Source of the DNA: Lepidostoma basale
Lineage: Eukaryota; Arthropoda; Insecta; Trichoptera; Lepidostomatidae
Assembly (NCBI GenBank): GCA_022606425.2
Contig: JAHDVF020001252.1
Span: 868,001 to 932,000 of the forward strand
Reading direction: 5' to 3'
DNA length: 64,000 nucleotides
Position 1 is the first letter of the stretch. Every line of letters starts with the position of its first letter. This document shows, one piece after another, positions 29,740 through 39,570 of the stretch. Below the pieces are notes generated by a model. That model was not told where the DNA came from. It made no database searches and was given only the letters and a program-made list of their open reading frames with translations. The position numbers and the translations under genes are program-made.

Positions 29740-30085
29740 GCACACAGCCGTCGATCAGTCATCGGTGGGCAGTGTTTCTCACGAACATTCCCCAGCCGAT
29801 GGCTATTGACTATTCCGGTCTCGTCTCCCCGGGAGCGCGCGTCCTGCCGATGACAGGTGTAGAGGCTTCACGTACCATTTTCATATCGATTGTATGTTCC
29901 GTGCTGTTTATCGCTCTATCCTCTCCGGCAACGATAACGAAACGCGGTTTCATCACGTATGGCGTGTGTTCGCTGCGTATTAATCGCCCGTAATGTTTAT
30001 TTTGATTCCGCCAGAATGTAAAACGCTGCGTAGATAAACGATAATAGAGTATGAATAAGAACATAATCGTGGTTAGCGAATTATC
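29740..30085. other. Unrecognised ORF region
   Basis: A 148-codon ORF (29547-29993, +) overlaps the LINE fragment and continues here with hydrophobic C-terminal residues. GC content is higher than around. No family recognised; the start of the ORF is antisense to the LINE fragment, so it is probably not a gene. Confidence 0.25.
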
Positions 30086-30090
30086 TATAA

Positions 30091-30272
30091 TACCAAACCT
30101 TATGTATAGAAGCCAAGCATGGAAATGGCAAAAGAAGGATGAAAGTAGAATAAATGCAGTAGAAATGAGGTCTCTTACACAAATGTGTGGAAAATCCGTG
30201 TATGATAGTGTCGAATGAAAATATAATGTGAATGCAGTTTGCATGAAAGATTTGGACACATGAAAAGAATAT
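30091..30272 (+). mobile_element. RTE-A internal fragment
   Basis: ccttatgtatagaagccaagcatggaaatgg through tgcagtagaaatgaggtctc, aaatccgtgtatgatagtgtcgaatg and gatttggacacatgaaaagaat. It lacks both ends and has deletions. Confidence 0.7.
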
Positions 30273-30364
30273 AAAAGCATAATAATTAATTTATTTATTA
30301 ATAGTAGCACACCGCGATATCAATAACAAGTATTAGAAAGAAAAAAAAAACAATTAGAAAAATA

Positions 30365-30530
30365 ATCGGTTGGTGGTCTAGAGGACAGCACGCTTGGCTC
30401 CTGATCCAGGGGACCTGGGTTCGAGCCTGGACACGAACAGATTCCTTCTTCATGATAATGAGCTATTTTCTGCTCATATTGAAGATTGTAAAATAAATTC
30501 TAATATTGATTTAAAATATTAGTCCTTACA
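30365..30530 (+). mobile_element. SINE2 (tRNA-derived), best copy
   Basis: A box TGGTCTAGAGG at 30374-30384, B box GGTTCGAGCC at 30418-30427. The body is cagattccttcttcatgataatgagctattttctgctcatattgaagattgtaaaataaattctaatattga. The spacing of the boxes and the tRNA-like 5' part are clear. Body unrelated to SINE1. Confidence 0.85.
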
Positions 30531-30534
30531 TTAC

Positions 30535-31465
30535 CTATTTATTTAAAAAGAAATGTTAGCCCAATTACATGCAACCACAAATATTAAATAATAGTTGACA
30601 GTTAAGAGAGGACAGTATGAAACGAGATTGAAGTTTAAGCTAAGACAACATGAGGCTAAGCAAAATAATTAAGAGTTAAAAATAATAATAATAGTGTAAA
30701 ATATCCTGTAACATTTTGGTCTCATCCACGCCGAATGATTGCTCCGATCATTTTTAAATGGTAAACACCAATGTCTCCAAAATGCTTATTGTAGTTGTCA
30801 CACATTCGATACATTGTCGCGCTATGAGCGTAGTTAGTGCGATAAACAGGAAGATGGAAAACTTGGCTCGCGGTGTGTCTTGTGCGAGACATAGGGGTAT
30901 TGATTGTCAATTTGCAATATATGTTAACGATGTAAAAGGAACTAGACATTGAGAACAGAGAGGATTGGAGGCAGCCATAGGCGGCTCCGTGGACCCTCAG
31001 TAATGAGGAAACGAAGAAAGAAAACGATTCATAGATACATGTGCGTACATAGAATGTATGTATAGAGGAATATAAGATATGGGAAGTGCGAGAGTATTTA
31101 TTTACCAATGGAACTTCCACCAACTGCACCTATAGGTCTTGCCGCGTCGGGCTGTAGGGCATTGTGTTATTTTTTGTTCAGGTGTTCTTATAAAACATTA
31201 ACAAAATCGAAACTTTCTGACAAAAGGCAGACTCGGCTGTGTGAAGAATGTTGTTTACGTAATTGCATTATGTATGGAGTTACGCCTCGCGATACACATA
31301 ACATACGCCATACGCCACGCTAGAGCCGAGCCATTTAGCCAGAAAGGCGATAATTACATATTCCTCGGGCGTGTTTAGACAAATGTTTTTCAAATAATAT
31401 TATAATGCCCCGGCGCGTTCATTGTGTATTCTGATATATCACTTCATTCTAACCCTCTACGCTTC
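30535..31465. other. No gene recognised; small RTE scrap
   Basis: Apart from a 35-base RTE-A scrap (tatatgttaacgatgtaaaaggaactaga, 30919-30947) nothing is supported. ORFs at 30722-31129 (-) and 31108-31323 (+) are not recognised. Confidence 0.35.
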
Positions 31466-31469
31466 CCTG

Positions 31470-32135
31470 CTGCTAAATGGAGGGAAATTGGAAAATTACG
31501 CTGCCTTTGGAAAATTACGTCATGTTCTCACCTCTAAAATACCACAATGCCTCAAGACTAAAGTCTTCAACCAGTGCGTCTTGCCAGTCATGACGTACGG
31601 AGCCGAGACGTGGACACTGACAAAGGGTCTTGTCTACAGATTCAAGCTCGCCCAGCGCGCCATGGGGAGAGCCATGCTTGGAATAACCTTGAGGGACAGA
31701 TTAAGAAACGAATTCATTCGTCAACAAACCAAGGTGACTGAGGTGGCTCTGCGGATGGGCGGGCTGAAGTGGCGATGGGCTAGACATATCTGTCGGAGAA
31801 CTGACGGTCGATGGGGGAGACGGGTTCTGGATTGGAGACCGCGTACAGGATTCCACAGAGTTGGACGTCCCCCTGCCCGGTGGACCGATGATCTGAAGAG
31901 GATTGCTGGACATAGATGGATGGGAGCGGCAATGGACAGGGGGCGGTGGCGGGCTTTGGGAGAGGCCTACATTCAGCAGTGGATGACAGACGGCTGATGA
32001 TGAAATGCAGGCGTGTTTTGACAAATAAAATCAACATGCAGTTCATAAGATAGGAGGAGTCCAGTTGGAGGGTCGCAGCAGAGGACGGAAGGTGTTGGAG
32101 GCGAGTAAGACCATCGAAGAAGAAGAATGGTAGTC
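31470..32135 (+). pseudogene. RTE-like LINE C-terminus, open 190-codon frame
   Basis: ORF 31422-31997: GKLRHVLTSKIPQCLKTKVF, NQCVLPVMTYGAETWTLTKG, RAMGRAMLGITLRDRLRNEF, TKVTEVALRMGGLKWRWARH, RVGRPPARWTDDLKRIAG, GRWRALGEAYIQQWMTDG, stop. It is the C-terminal third of an RTE-like protein with all landmark motifs after the RT catalytic box. The start Met lies in flanking sequence. A further scrap at 32040-32135 (EDGRCWRRV) is the tail of a different LINE. Confidence 0.75.
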
Positions 32136-32139
32136 AACA

Positions 32140-32475
32140 ATATACTAATAAATTGAATGATTTATTTGAATAAATATATTATACTTTGTATTACAACACT
32201 TTTTTTATTTTCACTGAATATTTCACTTATATACTAAATGGAAATCGAGTTATGTATAAAAGTGGAAGGGGTATAATTAGGATTGAGGAGAGGGGAGATG
32301 TAACGGGAACATATCGAGTGGAAGAGGTCTAAGGTCTAAAGGAAACATGTCTGAGTTCAGTGAAAATAAAATGTGTTGTAATACAAAGTATAACTATATT
32401 TATTCACATATGAATCCACAACACAAAGTGAAGGCGTATATAGAAGAATAAATGGATGATTTATTGATGGCCAAT
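32140..32475. other. No gene recognised
   Basis: AT-rich; the sequence gtattacaacac (32191) and its complement near 32373 flank 32200-32380, possibly the ends of a small inverted-repeat element (atatactttgtattacaac on the left, gttgtaatacaaagtata on the right). Confidence 0.4.
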
Positions 32476-32790
32476 TTATGAAATAATTTTAAAATAAACA
32501 TATTTAGTATGAGGGCTACACCTGACGCAGTCGATCAACATCAGGATAAGATAATTTGAAATGGTGTGTTTTGATTCTTGATCTAAACTCTGGCGGGTTC
32601 TTGAGCACTCGAGGTCGACATTTATTTGATTCAGTGCGAAATTCATTTCAAAGACCATTCTTCTTATTCTAGATCGTTGATCTGTTCCTGAATGGGAGTC
32701 ATCTTCCTGGGAAGAGAAATACCAGCTATCTTTCCATTTTTTTAGCGATTTTGCTGGCAGGCAGTCCATCCTATCACGGTTGTCTCATCA
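32476..32790 (-). mobile_element. LINE C-terminus relic plus D2 scrap
   Basis: Minus strand ORF 32476-32769 reads DCLPAKSLKKWKDSWYFSSQ at its start, like 11700-11820, and ends with CSPHTKYV, also found at 37737-37958. Two different repeats appear to be joined in one open frame; not a gene. Confidence 0.4.
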
Positions 32791-33145
32791 GTTACTGCGT
32801 CTATTCCTGCCCCATCTCTGGATGTCGACTGTCTGACAGGTATCTCATATTTCAGAGTTTCTAACCCTGGCCTTGACCCCGAAAATGGAGACTGCAACGA
32901 TCTCCGAAACGTTGGTTGAGAAGGAGAAGTTACACGGATCTACCCAAAATCACAAAAATACATAATCACAAAAATGCGTATATAATTACCAACCGTGAAT
33001 ATCTACGCAATTATTTGATATATTTAATTAGTAAAAAATAAATATTCACGGGGAACTGTTTCTTTGAACTAACATGATAATATTTTTACTAACTTCGAAA
33101 CTAACATGATAATATTTTTAATATATTTGTTCTAATGAGTATGCA

Positions 33146-33280
33146 GATGACGACCTCCGTCGCTGAGTGGTAAGAGCTCTGACTAACACACCGGAAGTCC
33201 TGGGTTCGATTTCCGGCGATGCCTGTGTGATTGTCACACTGTATTTGGTCTGGTGTAGATTTCACGTGACAATAAAATGG
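33146..33280 (+). mobile_element. SINE1, interrupted in its tail
   Basis: gacgacctccgtcgctgagtggtaagagctctgac with A box (TCGCTGAGTGG), B box GGTTCGATTTC at about 33203-33213, then gtgtgattgtcacactgtatttggtctggtg and gacaataaaatgg. The tail is cut at 33280 by the RTE-derived insertion. Confidence 0.8.
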
Positions 33281-33396
33281 GCGTCTCTCGCGTTGGCGAA
33301 AAGAGAAGAATGGAGTGCAGCATCGATTAAAGTGTTGCAGTCCATTCTTTCTGTCTACCCTTTCGGGGAAACGGCGTGATGGTTAGTTAGTTAGTT
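33281..33396 (+). mobile_element. Short RTE-derived non-autonomous element
   Basis: gcgtctctcgcgttggcgaaaagagaag...gagtgcagcatcgattaaag is RTE 5' leader. It passes directly into ttgcagtccattctttctgtctaccctttcggggaaacggcgtgatggttagttagttag, the RTE 3' end. Flanked by ATAAAATGG at 33272-33280 and 33397-33405 (9-bp duplication). Almost identical to the end of 42777-43163. Confidence 0.85.
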
Positions 33397-33397
33397 A

Positions 33398-33482
33398 TAA
33401 AATGGCCTCGCCGGGAATCGAACTCGGAACCTTTGGGGTGGCAGTCAATGCACTTACCATTCGGCCACGAAGATCGTCGACA
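33398..33482 (-). repeat. tRNA-like SINE head, inverted
   Basis: Minus strand: gacgatcttcgtggccgaatggtaagtgcattgactgccaccccaaaggttccgagttcgattcccggcg. A box TGGCCGAATGG and B box GAGTTCGATTCCC are both well formed. The start resembles SINE1 (gacgacctccgt); the rest differs. Possibly a SINE1 subfamily or a recently copied tRNA. Confidence 0.6.
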
Positions 33483-33590
33483 TTTGTCAAGACATATACA
33501 TGTATAAAAGGAGGGATTGAAAAAAATAGACAAGTCGGTTTTTTCGATTCCTTACATGGCGAATTAAAAAAAATTAAATACTGCATTATT

Positions 33591-34042
33591 CTCCTGAAAG
33601 AATCCAGTATAAACTATGCTGGACGGTTTTTAAAGCGCTTCACGGAATGGCACCAGTCTATATATCTGAACTTTGTGTTGCTGATAGCCCTAATTTGCGG
33701 CAATCTACGCTTCGATCAGCTAACTCCTCGGCAATAGGCAGATTAGTTGAGCCAAAGCGCAACCCACGGACAAATTTCGGAGATCGGTTTTTCGCAGTGG
33801 CAGGTCCGTCCGCCTGGAATATGCTGCCTGCACGCCTCAGATGCATTGACAATCCGACAGACTTTAAATCTCACCTAAAAACCCACCTTTTCAAAATATC
33901 TCATGAAATGTAAACAACGGTTATCTGATTGCTGGTGTCACATTCAGCTCTCATGACTAAAAACATTGTCGAAGCGCCCTTGAGGTGAGCTATTCACGAA
34001 AACGGCGCTATACAAATTAGCCTAATGATTATTATTATTATT
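33591..34042 (+). mobile_element. L2-type LINE lineage 1a, 3' end
   Basis: Open from 33647: APVYISELCVADSPNLRQST, SANSSAIGRLVEPKRNPRTN, FGDRFFAVAGPSAWNMLPAR, DFKSHLKTHLFKISHEM and stop; then the 3' UTR cgcccttgaggtgagctattcacgaaaacggcgctatacaaattagcc and (ATT)n. Differs from 52.9 kb at only a few positions. 5' truncated just before ERIQYKLCW. Confidence 0.85.
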
Positions 34043-34440
34043 CTCTGTCTTCGTTGATTTCTTGCTCACATCGTTAACGTATTCAAGATTACGTGGTATT
34101 GAAAGGGTTATCAATATCATTGATATCTGACCGGATAGGCGAATGACTCAGGTAGCATTCTTGCCGGTGTCGGGCTGGGCTGCGGTGGTGGGGTTGGAGG
34201 GGTGGGGGAGGGGGCCGTGTTGGCTCAGGTGCTGCTCATCTGTTGACATTCCTCTGTTTTGATTGAATACGAAATGACAACAAAACAATTCTTTTATCTT
34301 TTTTTTTGTATTAGATGAATGCAGTTTGTGTTAATTCAAACAACTCCATAAAACGAATAATATTCAAATTTGGAACGTGCATCAATTATAATTAAAGATT
34401 TCTGCGCATATTTATGTCCAAAATTAGAACATGATGATAT
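34043..34440. other. No gene; G-rich tract
   Basis: Contains ggggttggaggggtgggggaggggg at about 34191-34215, a potential G-quadruplex. Otherwise AT-rich and unassigned. Confidence 0.4.
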
Positions 34441-34442
34441 TA

Positions 34443-34660
34443 TCCAACTTGCGGGTCGAAGGTGGCAACAGATAGCCCAAGATGGAAAATGTTTAGATTT
34501 ACCTGTTTCCAGTAGTGGAGTATAATTGGCTGAAAATAAAAAAGAAATGGCATATAGTGTCTAATACGACTAGAAGAAGAAAAGGGAGACTCCCCACACG
34601 ATGGTCTGATGATATAAGAAAAATTAGTGGTCACTGGATGCAATAGGCGCGAGATGGTGA
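34443..34660 (+). mobile_element. LINE C-terminal scraps
   Basis: Plus strand: QLAGRRWQQIAQDGKC (34444-34495) and NTTRRRKGRLPTRWSDDIRKISGHWM (34563-34646). The first matches the minus-strand LINE at the right window edge (63560-64000). In an intact protein the second segment precedes the first, so the pieces are rearranged or from two insertions. Confidence 0.5.
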
Positions 34661-34732
34661 AGTCAGTGGAGAGAGCAATCAAACTGCTGAACATAATCGC
34701 TTCGATTTTTCAAATTGATGAAACAATTATCA

Positions 34733-35935
34733 AGAATTAGATGGCATAAACGCTGGTGCGAAAATGAACGATATGTCCAAAGTCCAGTCTTCAAAGCGTT
34801 ACATGGAATGGCACCAAGTTATATATCTGAACTCTGTATAACGGACAGCCTAAATACAAGGAAATCCACACTTCGCTCGGCGAACTCCTAGGCAATAGGA
34901 AGATTAGTTGAGCCGAAGCGTTGCCCCAGTACAAATTTCGGGGATCGAGCGTTCGCGGTAGCCGGTCCATCAGCTTGGAACAATCTCCCTTCACACCTCA
35001 GATGCATAAATGATCCGACAGATTTCAGATCTAAACTGAAAACCCATCTTTTTCATATTTCATACCCAATTTAAACATTTATACTTTGTCCTACTATACC
35101 TTTTAACCGATCGCGAAAATTTAGATTTTTAGATTTAAAACACGTCTTTATGCACCCTTGAGGTGATTACATCACAAAAACGGCGCTTTAAAAGTTAGCA
35201 TATTATTATTATCAGCTGTCTGCTATATCCAGACAACAATGTTTTAATCGCTGACAGCATGGACGAACTACAAGTCCTAGTGTCAAGAATGTACGCAGTA
35301 TGCAATAAGTACGACCTTGTAATGAACGTGAAGATATGGGAAGAAGGGTTGGAACTGGAAACAAAATTAATGGTGCACTCAAAATCATTACCGCAAATAG
35401 AAATATATCGACTGAAGCAAAGATGGCAAAGTTCTAGTGACGACCCTTACGTATGGAAGTGAAGCTTGGAGTTGGCAGAAGAAGGATGAAAGTAGGATAA
35501 ATGTCATAGAAATAAGATCACTAAGAAGGATATGCGGAAAAACAATGTATGATAGAATATATAATATCTAATGATGAAGTAAGAAAGGAATGTAAAGCGG
35601 ATGATTGCGTGATAAATAAAATCCAGAAAGGGTCACTAAGATGGTTTGGATATATGAAATGAATGGATGAGGGAAGAATGGTTAAAAATATATATACAAG
35701 TAGTGTGAATGGAAAAAGAAGTCGAGGAAGGCCAAGAAAGACATTGCATGACCAAATAAATCAATTACTGAAAGGCGGCCATGTTCGAAGTAGGAACAAT
35801 CTACGAGCGTGCATGTCAAGATGTGTGAATGTAGAAGATGCGTGAGAGTTATGTCAGGACAAAACAATGTGGCGATCCTTCCTCTCTGCCTACCCCTCCG
35901 GGGAAACGGCGTGATGGTTAGTTAGTTAGTTAGAC
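34733..35935 (+). mobile_element. RTE-C, split by an L2 insertion
   Basis: 34733-34778 (gaattagatggcataaacgctggtgcgaaaatgaacgat) and 35213-35935 together give the region from before the YADD box to the 3' end: the box is damaged (LSAICYIQTTML), then DELQVLVSRMYAVCNKYDLVMNVK, a stop-rich middle, YGSEAWSWQKKDESRINVIE, GRMVKNIYTSSVNGKRSRGRPRKT and the tail cggcgtgatggttagttagttag. The RTE-C type copy; dead. Confidence 0.8.
34779..35212 (+). mobile_element. L2-type LINE lineage 1b, inside RTE-C
   Basis: SPVFKALHGMAPSYISELCI, LNTRKSTLRSANS, stop, AIGRLVEPKRCPSTNFGDRA, DFRSKLKTHLFHISYPI, then tgcacccttgaggtgattacatcacaaaaacggcgctttaaaagttagcatattattattatc. One nonsense mutation (TAG at about 34890). 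98 percent like 45330-45790 by eye. Confidence 0.85.
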
Positions 35936-36062
35936 ATGTTTTACCTTGATTGTATTGCCATTAGCGAAACCTGTCCTTTCCATAATTACACTTGTTAAAA
36001 ACAGAAATTTTTTCGTATTCATTAATAAATATGAAATTTTAATTATTTAATATGGAGAGATA

Positions 36063-36222
36063 AATGTCTGCCACGAGAGGAGTCGGTAAAATCAACACGC
36101 GTGCATGATACGATATATGGAAGTTGAGGAAGTGAAAGAAGTATGCCAGGAAAGAATAGTATGGTTTTCATTTATTCTGCGTACACTTTTGGTGACACGA
36201 TGCAGCTTAGTCATTTAGCTAG
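36063..36222 (+). mobile_element. RTE-A 3' end fragment, decayed
   Basis: atgtctgccacgagaggagtcggtaaaatc, gcgtgcatgatacgatatatggaagttgagg, gccaggaaagaatagtatgg and a decayed end ttggtgacacgatgcagcttag. Just before it (35945-36055) lies a P1-like scrap with gcgaaacctgtc. Confidence 0.6.
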
Positions 36223-36479
36223 TTTTAATTAAAGAAACAAAATCACAGCATTCTTTACGGTTTCATGTAAAAATAAAAATAAATGTTTTGAACAGAATTA
36301 TGAAATAGTTCACGGATTTATCCCTATTAACGGTGTACGGGGGATCATGTTTAGTTAGTACAAAGCGAACACTTGTATGTTTTATGAGAGGAGCACGTTA
36401 AAAGTTTTGTGCCACGTTTCATTTAAAAAACTGAATATTTTTTTATGTAAAATAAATAACACAAACGAATATAGATTTT

Positions 36480-36720
36480 CTACTACTTCTTCTTAGTGTA
36501 GATAGATCTTGCGATCTGCTTAGACAGAGACGTGGAGCTTTCTCTAAATCTCTTTGGTGGTCGTCCTGGTGGTCCACGGCCCTCTAGAATCTCGTGCATG
36601 GCTATCCTCGCTGGGTCCATCCTCTCGATCTGGTCCCTCCATAATCTTCTTCTCTGCCTACTCCTTCTCATTATGTCATCAATTCTGCTGGATATACGAA
36701 TCTCTTCGTTTAATTAGGTG
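36480..36720 (-). mobile_element. LINE RT C-terminus, 36.5-kb family
   Basis: Minus strand: SRQRRRLWRDQIERMDPARI, MHEILEGRGPPGRPPKRFRE, SLSKQIARSIYTKKK with an AAGAAG tail. Close to 18030-18360. Confidence 0.65.
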
Positions 36721-36794
36721 GTTTGGTAATATAGAACATTAGAATGTTGGATGAATGGTTAAAAATTATGACATTTATGTAGCAATGTATCAGT

Positions 36795-36980
36795 ATTTAT
36801 GACCCTATCTCTTATTCTTCTTGTCCTGTTACATCTCCGTGGTGCAAAGGACCTCAAGGAACCTTCTCCACCCGAATCTATCGCATGCCTGATGCCTAAC
36901 ATCATCCCAAGTGAGGTCTGCTGCTTTGACCTCGTCCTGCAGGGTTCTTCTCCAAGTGGCTCTAGGTCTGCCTGGCGCAC
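36795..36980 (-). mobile_element. LINE C-terminus relic
   Basis: Minus strand, one frame: IWRRTLQDEVKAADLTWDDV, RHQACDRFGWRRFLEVLCTT, EM and stop, followed by AAGAAGAATAAGAG. It is the usual ...WRR...ARDRxxWRxLVEALCAT ending of one RTE-like lineage. Confidence 0.6.
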
Positions 36981-36999
36981 TTTATTCTTTGTTATTGTC

Positions 37000-37690
37000 T
37001 ATTTCCATTTTAATTTTGTAAAAATACATATTCAGAGATAAATAAATGAGAATTGTACCCGTGGTTTATGATTTCAATTATTATTATTATTTTATACTAA
37101 TTTTGGCACTAGTTTCTCCTGAGAGAATTCAGATTTACTAACGAAACTAGGTTCTGAATGTCAAAAAGGAAAATTATGCACAAAAATAGTAAAATAGTAT
37201 ATGAAAAAGATAACTAAATACATCCTCCTTATACATGTCTCGGAATACAATATCAGATTTCAGAGGGGATGATTTTTTTTTTACATTTTTAACACAAAAC
37301 AGGTGCTCGGGTGGGACTCAAGTAGCAACAAAAAATCCACAAAAACTCACCCTACCGCGAGGGTAAATGTCTTCCATCTTGTTTACTTTTTTTTATTTCA
37401 TCTTTCTACCATCAAATCTGACGTTTAAAAACATCTGAGACCCTTTTTAAACTACAGAATCCACCTCTCAACCGTTCTTCTTGACATTAAAATATAATTT
37501 CAGTTTCTGTTTCTGAATCTATTAGTGTTCGAGTGTGTGTAGTTTTACCCTTCGTTATTATAACGTGTCCACAAATCTACGGGGGTCGCCAGTATTCTTC
37601 TTACAAAACAGATTGTGTTTGAATACGGTTCATAATTCCCTCTCGGAGTGACAGGTTCACGCTTTATCTCTTCCTCACGACTAGAGTTCG
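37000..37690. other. No gene recognised
   Basis: AT-rich with moderately GC-rich pieces near 37560-37690; no ORF or repeat recognised. Confidence 0.35.
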
Positions 37691-37736
37691 GAAAGTTAAA
37701 GAAAATAAACATTATTTAATTAATGACCTGGAAACT

Positions 37737-37958
37737 TTGGAGACAGTTGCAGATCTTTTTATACTAACTAATCATTATCCCCAGTGCATTGAGAGCCCTA
37801 CAGAGCTTACATCCAGACTCAAAATGTATCTTTTCAAACTATTACATCCTGCTGTAAATATAAGACGCAGCCCTCATACTAAATATGTAGATATTTTTGT
37901 GAATGTATACTTATACTTGTATACGAATCCTGGATTTTCACCCATGGTGGGTGGTTAA
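37737..37958 (+). other. Unrecognised ORF, possibly LINE tail
   Basis: 73 codons: METVADLFILTNHYPQC, TELTSRLKMYLFKLLHP, RRSPHTKYVDIFVNVYLYLY. The segment SRLKMYLFKLLHP is like the L2 ending (F-K-S-x-L-K-T-x-L-F-K), so this may be an L2-like C-terminus running into D2. The last part overlaps the palindrome arm. Confidence 0.35.
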
Positions 37959-38126
37959 TTCAAATTTAATTGTATCTCAATAGAGACGAAGACATATTCA
38001 TCCTTATTCAGTTTCCAGTTTGCGTCTTCGTCTCTATTGAGATACAATTAATTTTGAATTAACCACCCACCATGGGTGAAAATCCAGGATTCGTATACAA
38101 GTATAAGTATACATTCACAAAAATAT
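37891..38126. repeat. Large palindrome, 103-bp arms
   Basis: Arms 37891-37993 and 38024-38126 are inverted copies with one mismatch in 103 positions. The spacer is 30 bases. The arms are D2 terminal sequence (cgaatcctggattttcacccatgg, gtatctcaatagagacgaag). The spacer belongs to the right-hand D2 unit, so two D2 ends meet head to head. Confidence 0.9.
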
Positions 38127-38455
38127 TTGTAATCATTCTGGTCAATTCTTTGGCATATAGATAGGAATAATACTCCAGGCGGCTTCTAAAACAATACGCT
38201 AATAGGCGATAGCCTTCGCATTGTGTTAATAAAGTAGTTTGCTAAATGCTAAAAATCATTCTCCATAGATGGCGTTAGTGGGTGGATTATATAGGTTAAT
38301 CTTGAAACTGACACGTGAAGATAAGTATAGATTTGGAGCATATATACAACTTCCAAAAATTTATCATGCATGATCATAAAAACAAAGGTGGAATGGGGAA
38401 TGTTGTAATTACATAAAGCGTGCGCTTAACCCAACCAATGACAGGGCTCTTACCA
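38024..38455 (-). repeat. D2 dispersed repeat, inverted copy
   Basis: Inverse of 21613-22000: aattaaccacccaccatgggtg, gtatacaagtataagtatacattcac, tctccatagatggcgttagtgg, caaaggtggaatggggaatgttgtaattacataaagcgtgcgcttaacccaaccaatgac. Contains ~110 bases (38130-38250) not in the 21.6-kb copy. Confidence 0.65.
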
Positions 38456-38461
38456 CTCTAC

Positions 38462-39475
38462 CAAGAAGGTCGACCATGTAAGAAGTCGGAAGAATCGACG
38501 TGCGTATATGACTCTCTGTATGCATTTGGAGGAAGCTAGAGAAGCACGAGGTCTGTCCAATAAATACGCGACTTGTTTTTATTTTAATTTTATAAATTTA
38601 GGGTAAATCAGTCGTATCAATGCACTTGTCCCACCTCCGTTTCCATTGTTCAAAACATTCCTGGAAGTCTTCGGGAGTCAGGCTCTTCAGCTGATTTGTC
38701 GTTTCACGTTTAATCGTCTACACTTCGTCCCAGTACCGCCCCCGCATGAGATTTTTACATTCCGGGAACAAAAAGAAGTCGCCAGGGGATAAATCTGGTG
38801 AAAAGGGAGGGCGATCAATCACAAAGATCGCAATACGGGTCAGAAACTGGCGGACAATCAGTGATAAATTTGAAGGCGTATCGTCATGATTTTCTCAACT
38901 TCAAATGTTCTGTAAAAATCGTGTGCACATACGACATTCCTAAATTTGGTTCATCAGTAATCATCCTAACAGTAAGTCGATGATGGTAAGCATAACAGAC
39001 CGAACACGTTCAATGTTTTCATCAACACAGGAAGTCGACGGTCGTTCTGAACTTGTATCGTCCTTGCAATCATCACGGCCCTCACTAAAACTCTTGATCC
39101 ATTTAAAAAGGTCAGTTTTCTTCAGTGTTTTAATTCCATAAACAGACTTTAACATTTCATGAATTTCCCGATAATTTTTCCCAAGTTTCAGCAGAAATTT
39201 GATGTTGCCTTGTTGTTCCATACCTGTTTGTCAATCTCCATTGTCGACAAGAGCATAAAACACACGCCACAAAAAAATTTCCCGTTCGAGCAATACGTTT
39301 ACCTCAACCGTTTGGTGATTACGGATTCACTTAGTGGCTCACCCAGCAACAAAGTAGCCAGTGCTCTTGCGCGAATTTCAACTGAAGACCACCCGAGCAA
39401 CTCCGTTCGAGCGATAGAGTAGTGTGGCGGTCTCTGCCTACCTTCCCATGGAAACGGCGTGACGATTTGTTGATG
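38462..39475 (+). mobile_element. RTE-B interrupted by a mariner
   Basis: 38462-38545 gives KVDHVRSRKNRRAYMTLCMHLEEAREA-type codons. 39412-39475 continues with gatagagtagtgtggcggtctctgcctacc...ggaaacggcgtgacgatttgttgatgtttt, the RTE-B end with (GTT)n-like tail. The two parts join exactly at the gaggtgtgtcaggatagag region. Confidence 0.75.
38546..39411 (-). mobile_element. mariner-family transposon, internally deleted
   Basis: The left end acgaggtctgtccaataaatacgcgactt has the look of a mariner terminal repeat. Minus-strand ORF 38961-39221 is the transposase N-terminus: EQQGNIKFLLKLGKNYREIHE, MLKSVYG, DLFKWIKSFSEGRDDCKDD, ERPSTSCVDENIERVRS (helix-turn-helix and linker with the RPST motif). 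Further 3' are LGMSYVHTIFTEHLKLRK and then, frameshifted, SPDLSPGDFFLFPECKNLMR and SLTPEDFQECFEQWKRRWDKCI. The part with the catalytic aspartates is missing. The right terminal repeat is not recognisable. Inactive. Confidence 0.85.
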
Positions 39476-39481
39476 TTTTGT

Positions 39482-39570
39482 TGACTTTCATCCTTGAGAA
39501 CAGTGGCTGTCCAATATTTCTGCCTACGGCTTACTGAGACTGCGTGATTTTGAATTAGTTAGTTAGTTTA
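39482..39570 (+). mobile_element. RTE 3' end scrap
   Basis: gagaacagtggctgtccaatatttctgcctacggcttactgagactgcgtgattttgaattagttagttag: last ~60 coding bases and a GTTA tail, diverged. Confidence 0.55.

Noticed and set aside
29547..29993. 148-codon ORF, one of the longest unexplained frames
   Set aside because: Its first part is antisense to a LINE fragment and the remainder has no recognised pattern; GC content alone can explain the open frame.
30722..31129. 135-codon minus-strand ORF
   Set aside because: No motif, low-complexity hydrophobic composition, and overlap with an RTE scrap; probably chance.
32879..32925. TGGAG...CTCCGAAACG as a further hammerhead
   Set aside because: The first core segment reads CCGAAAA instead of CTGANGA and helix III is unclear; too weak for its own call.
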